Part shown: positions 6,151-7,149 of the stretch, in pieces
Layout of the letters: every line of letters starts with the position of its first letter
Position numbering within the stretch: the stretch's first letter is position 1
Position numbers and translations under genes: made by a program
NCBI GenBank assembly: GCA_947625585.1
Contig: CANQOZ010000063.1
Span: 1-7,149 of the forward strand
Length of the DNA: 7,149 nucleotides
Direction: 5' to 3'
From: an uncultured Eubacteriaceae bacterium
GTDB taxonomy: Bacteria > Bacillota > Clostridia > Eubacteriales > Eubacteriaceae
The notes under the pieces: model-generated
What the model was told of the DNA's origin: nothing
The model's input: only the letters and a program-made list of their open reading frames with translations
Databases searched by the model: none

Positions 6151-6157
6151 TTCTAAA

Positions 6158-6163
6158 CTCCTC
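6158..6163 (-). promoter_or_regulatory. Ribosome binding site that decides the ruvX start
   Basis: GAGGAG on the minus strand lies seven bases before the ATG at 6150-6148. It overlaps the TGA of the preceding gene (6164-6162). This places ribosomes that finish the aldo/keto reductase directly on the ruvX start and rules against the longer frame starting at 6222. Confidence 0.85.
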
Positions 6164-7115
6164 AAATCACTTTTAATGCAAAAACTGGACACACGCTGGC
6201 GCAGTAACCACATGTTAGGCATTTCTGCCTATTTACTTCTACTTTATTATTACCCATAAAAAGAGCATTTTGGTGACATTTTTCAATACATCTGCCACAT
6301 TTTTCGCACCAATCATCAATTAGGAGTTTTCTAGAACGGTTTTTTGTTGAATCTATTAAACTTCTATCAATTTTTTTATCTTCAAAGAATTTAACATTGT
6401 ATAAAACTTCTTCTATACTACTCATCCCTATGGCAACTGAATCGATTAGATTTTTATTATAAAGGTTCTTTTGGAAGTTCAAATTTTCAACTCGGTCTCT
6501 GATCAAGTTTCCACCACCCAATGGTTTCATGGTATAAACAGCTTTGTTATTTTCTCTAGCTAACTTGATCGCTTCTACCATATCATCAGAAGTGCCATCC
6601 TCTATTCCTAAACCTCTTTTATTTAGCAGCGCAAAAACGATCTCAAGTTCAGGAAATAGGATACTGTCACGAACAGCACGAACACGATGTGTTGAAATAC
6701 CAATAGCACGGACCTTCCCTTCCCTTTTTGCATCAAGGAGTGCTTCTATAGCTGGATAGTGTCCTTCAAATGTATATCTTGACTCTTGTTCATGAAGTAA
6801 GTATAAGTCAATATAATCCCGACCGATTCCCTCAAGTGCTTCATCTAAACTTTTCATTAAGCCTTCATAGGAATAATCATAGGATCTAGAGCAAATGATA
6901 AGATTCTTATCCACTTGAAGGAGCTTTTTTAAATAAGGATAGGTTTTATACATCTGTGCTGTATCAAAAAAGTTTATACCTTCCTCATAAGCTTTTAATA
7001 AAACTTTAATGCCTTCCTCTACCGGTAAGTTTCTTTGAAGTGGTCCCAGCGTTAATGTTCCAAAACAGATTTCAGAAACATTAATACCAGTGTTTGCCAA
7101 TTCTCTTTTATTCAT
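6162..7115 (-). CDS. Aldo/keto reductase fused to a C-terminal two-[4Fe-4S] ferredoxin domain
   Basis: The 317-residue protein has an aldo/keto reductase barrel (about 1-245) followed by a ferredoxin-like tail (about 265-317). The barrel shows GINFFDTAQMY (46-56) with D51 and Y56, DLYLLHEQES (103-112) with H108, and KVRAIGISTH (134-143). A distinctive IEDGTSDDMVEAI / YTMKPLGGGNLI pair follows (171-183 and 194-205). The tail has two CxxCxxCxxxC motifs: C270, C273, C276, C280 and C299, C302, C305, C309. This is expected to hold two 4Fe-4S clusters and suggests electron exchange between a pyridine nucleotide and a low-potential carrier; the substrate is unknown. At the usual catalytic lysine position the sequence reads LIICSRSY, so R77 replaces Lys. 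A stop in frame just upstream (7142-7140) leaves ATG 7115 as the only start; its Shine-Dalgarno is weak. Its gap to ruvX is 11 nt. Confidence 0.9.
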   Translation of the reverse strand: MNKRELANTGINVSEICFGTLTLGPLQRNLPVEEGIKVLLKAYEEGINFFDTAQMYKTYPYLKKLLQVDKNLIICSRSYDYSYEGLMKSLDEALEGIGRDYIDLYLLHEQESRYTFEGHYPAIEALLDAKREGKVRAIGISTHRVRAVRDSILFPELEIVFALLNKRGLGIEDGTSDDMVEAIKLARENNKAVYTMKPLGGGNLIRDRVENLNFQKNLYNKNLIDSVAIGMSSIEEVLYNVKFFEDKKIDRSLIDSTKNRSRKLLIDDWCEKCGRCIEKCHQNALFMGNNKVEVNRQKCLTCGYCASVCPVFALKVI

Positions 7116-7116
7116 C

Positions 7117-7149
7117 TCAAAAGCAAACCCGGCACATTTTTACTTGTGC
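7117..7149 (-). CDS. Possible 3' end of the upstream operon gene (start outside window)
   Basis: From the right edge one minus-strand frame reads ten codons (ending MCRVCF) to a TGA at 7119-7117, one base before the aldo/keto reductase ATG. Another frame ends in a TGA that overlaps that ATG as ATGA. Either would make a tight junction with an upstream gene. In related genomes alaS or ireB often lies near ruvX, but neither short tail is recognisable as these. The fragment is too short to decide whether either frame is real. Confidence 0.2.
   Translation of the reverse strand, partial: AQVKMCRVCF

Noticed and set aside
6151..6222. N-terminal extension of ruvX by 24 residues
   Set aside because: It would lie entirely in the end of the ferredoxin-domain coding sequence and has no homology-like pattern. 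The internal ATG at 6150 has a strong ribosome binding site and gives the normal length.
1..7149. CRISPR arrays, insertion sequences, direct-repeat arrays, rRNA/tRNA genes, riboswitches or toxin-antitoxin and defence modules
   Set aside because: None was seen on either strand. The window is almost entirely conserved housekeeping genes, and no new multi-gene system can be supported from it.

Overview
This is an AT-rich segment of a low-GC Gram-positive chromosome. The anaerobic clostridial/tissierellial side of the Firmicutes is the best guess. Three things point there: the gene order ruvX - DUF1292 - RNase J - mltG - U32, which is a Clostridia-type version of the Bacillus subtilis yrrK-yrzB-yrrL...yrrO cluster; an aldo/keto reductase carrying a two-cluster ferredoxin tail; and near-complete codirectionality of housekeeping genes. 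TGG encodes Trp and TGA is used as a stop, so the genetic code is standard. The genus cannot be fixed from this sequence.

Layout. Positions 1-161 hold the 3' end of a plus-strand gene, probably a SleB-like cell-wall hydrolase, followed by an intrinsic terminator (182-210). A minus-strand terminator (272-302) faces it and closes gpmA. Everything from 316 to 7115 is on the minus strand. In transcription order it is: ferredoxin-type aldo/keto reductase (7115-6162), ruvX (6150-5728), DUF1292 protein (5735-5478), RNase J (5500-3698), mltG (3636-2506), U32/TrhP-like protein (2456-1203) and gpmA (1065-316). The first four are packed as one operon, with an 11-nt gap and then overlaps of 8 and 23 nt. 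mltG has its own extended -10 promoter in the 61-nt gap behind rnj and ends in a terminator. The U32 gene starts only 12 nt beyond that terminator. gpmA is set off by a 137-nt gap with its own extended -10 promoter, inverted repeats and a strong ribosome binding site.

How the genes fit together. The set is core housekeeping: rRNA maturation and nucleic-acid processing (RuvX/YqgF), RNA turnover (RNase J), glycan-strand release during wall growth (MltG), Fe-S-dependent tRNA wobble-uridine hydroxylation (TrhP-like U32) and lower glycolysis (GpmA). I see no mobile element, CRISPR array, tRNA/rRNA gene or defence-type module, and no convincing new multi-gene system. The points most worth a second look are regulatory or architectural. 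They are the terminator just in front of the leader-poor U32 start, the lysine-rich N-terminal tail of RNase J next to an extremely acidic overlapping partner, the inverted repeats at the gpmA promoter, and the Lys-to-Arg change at the expected catalytic lysine of the aldo/keto reductase.
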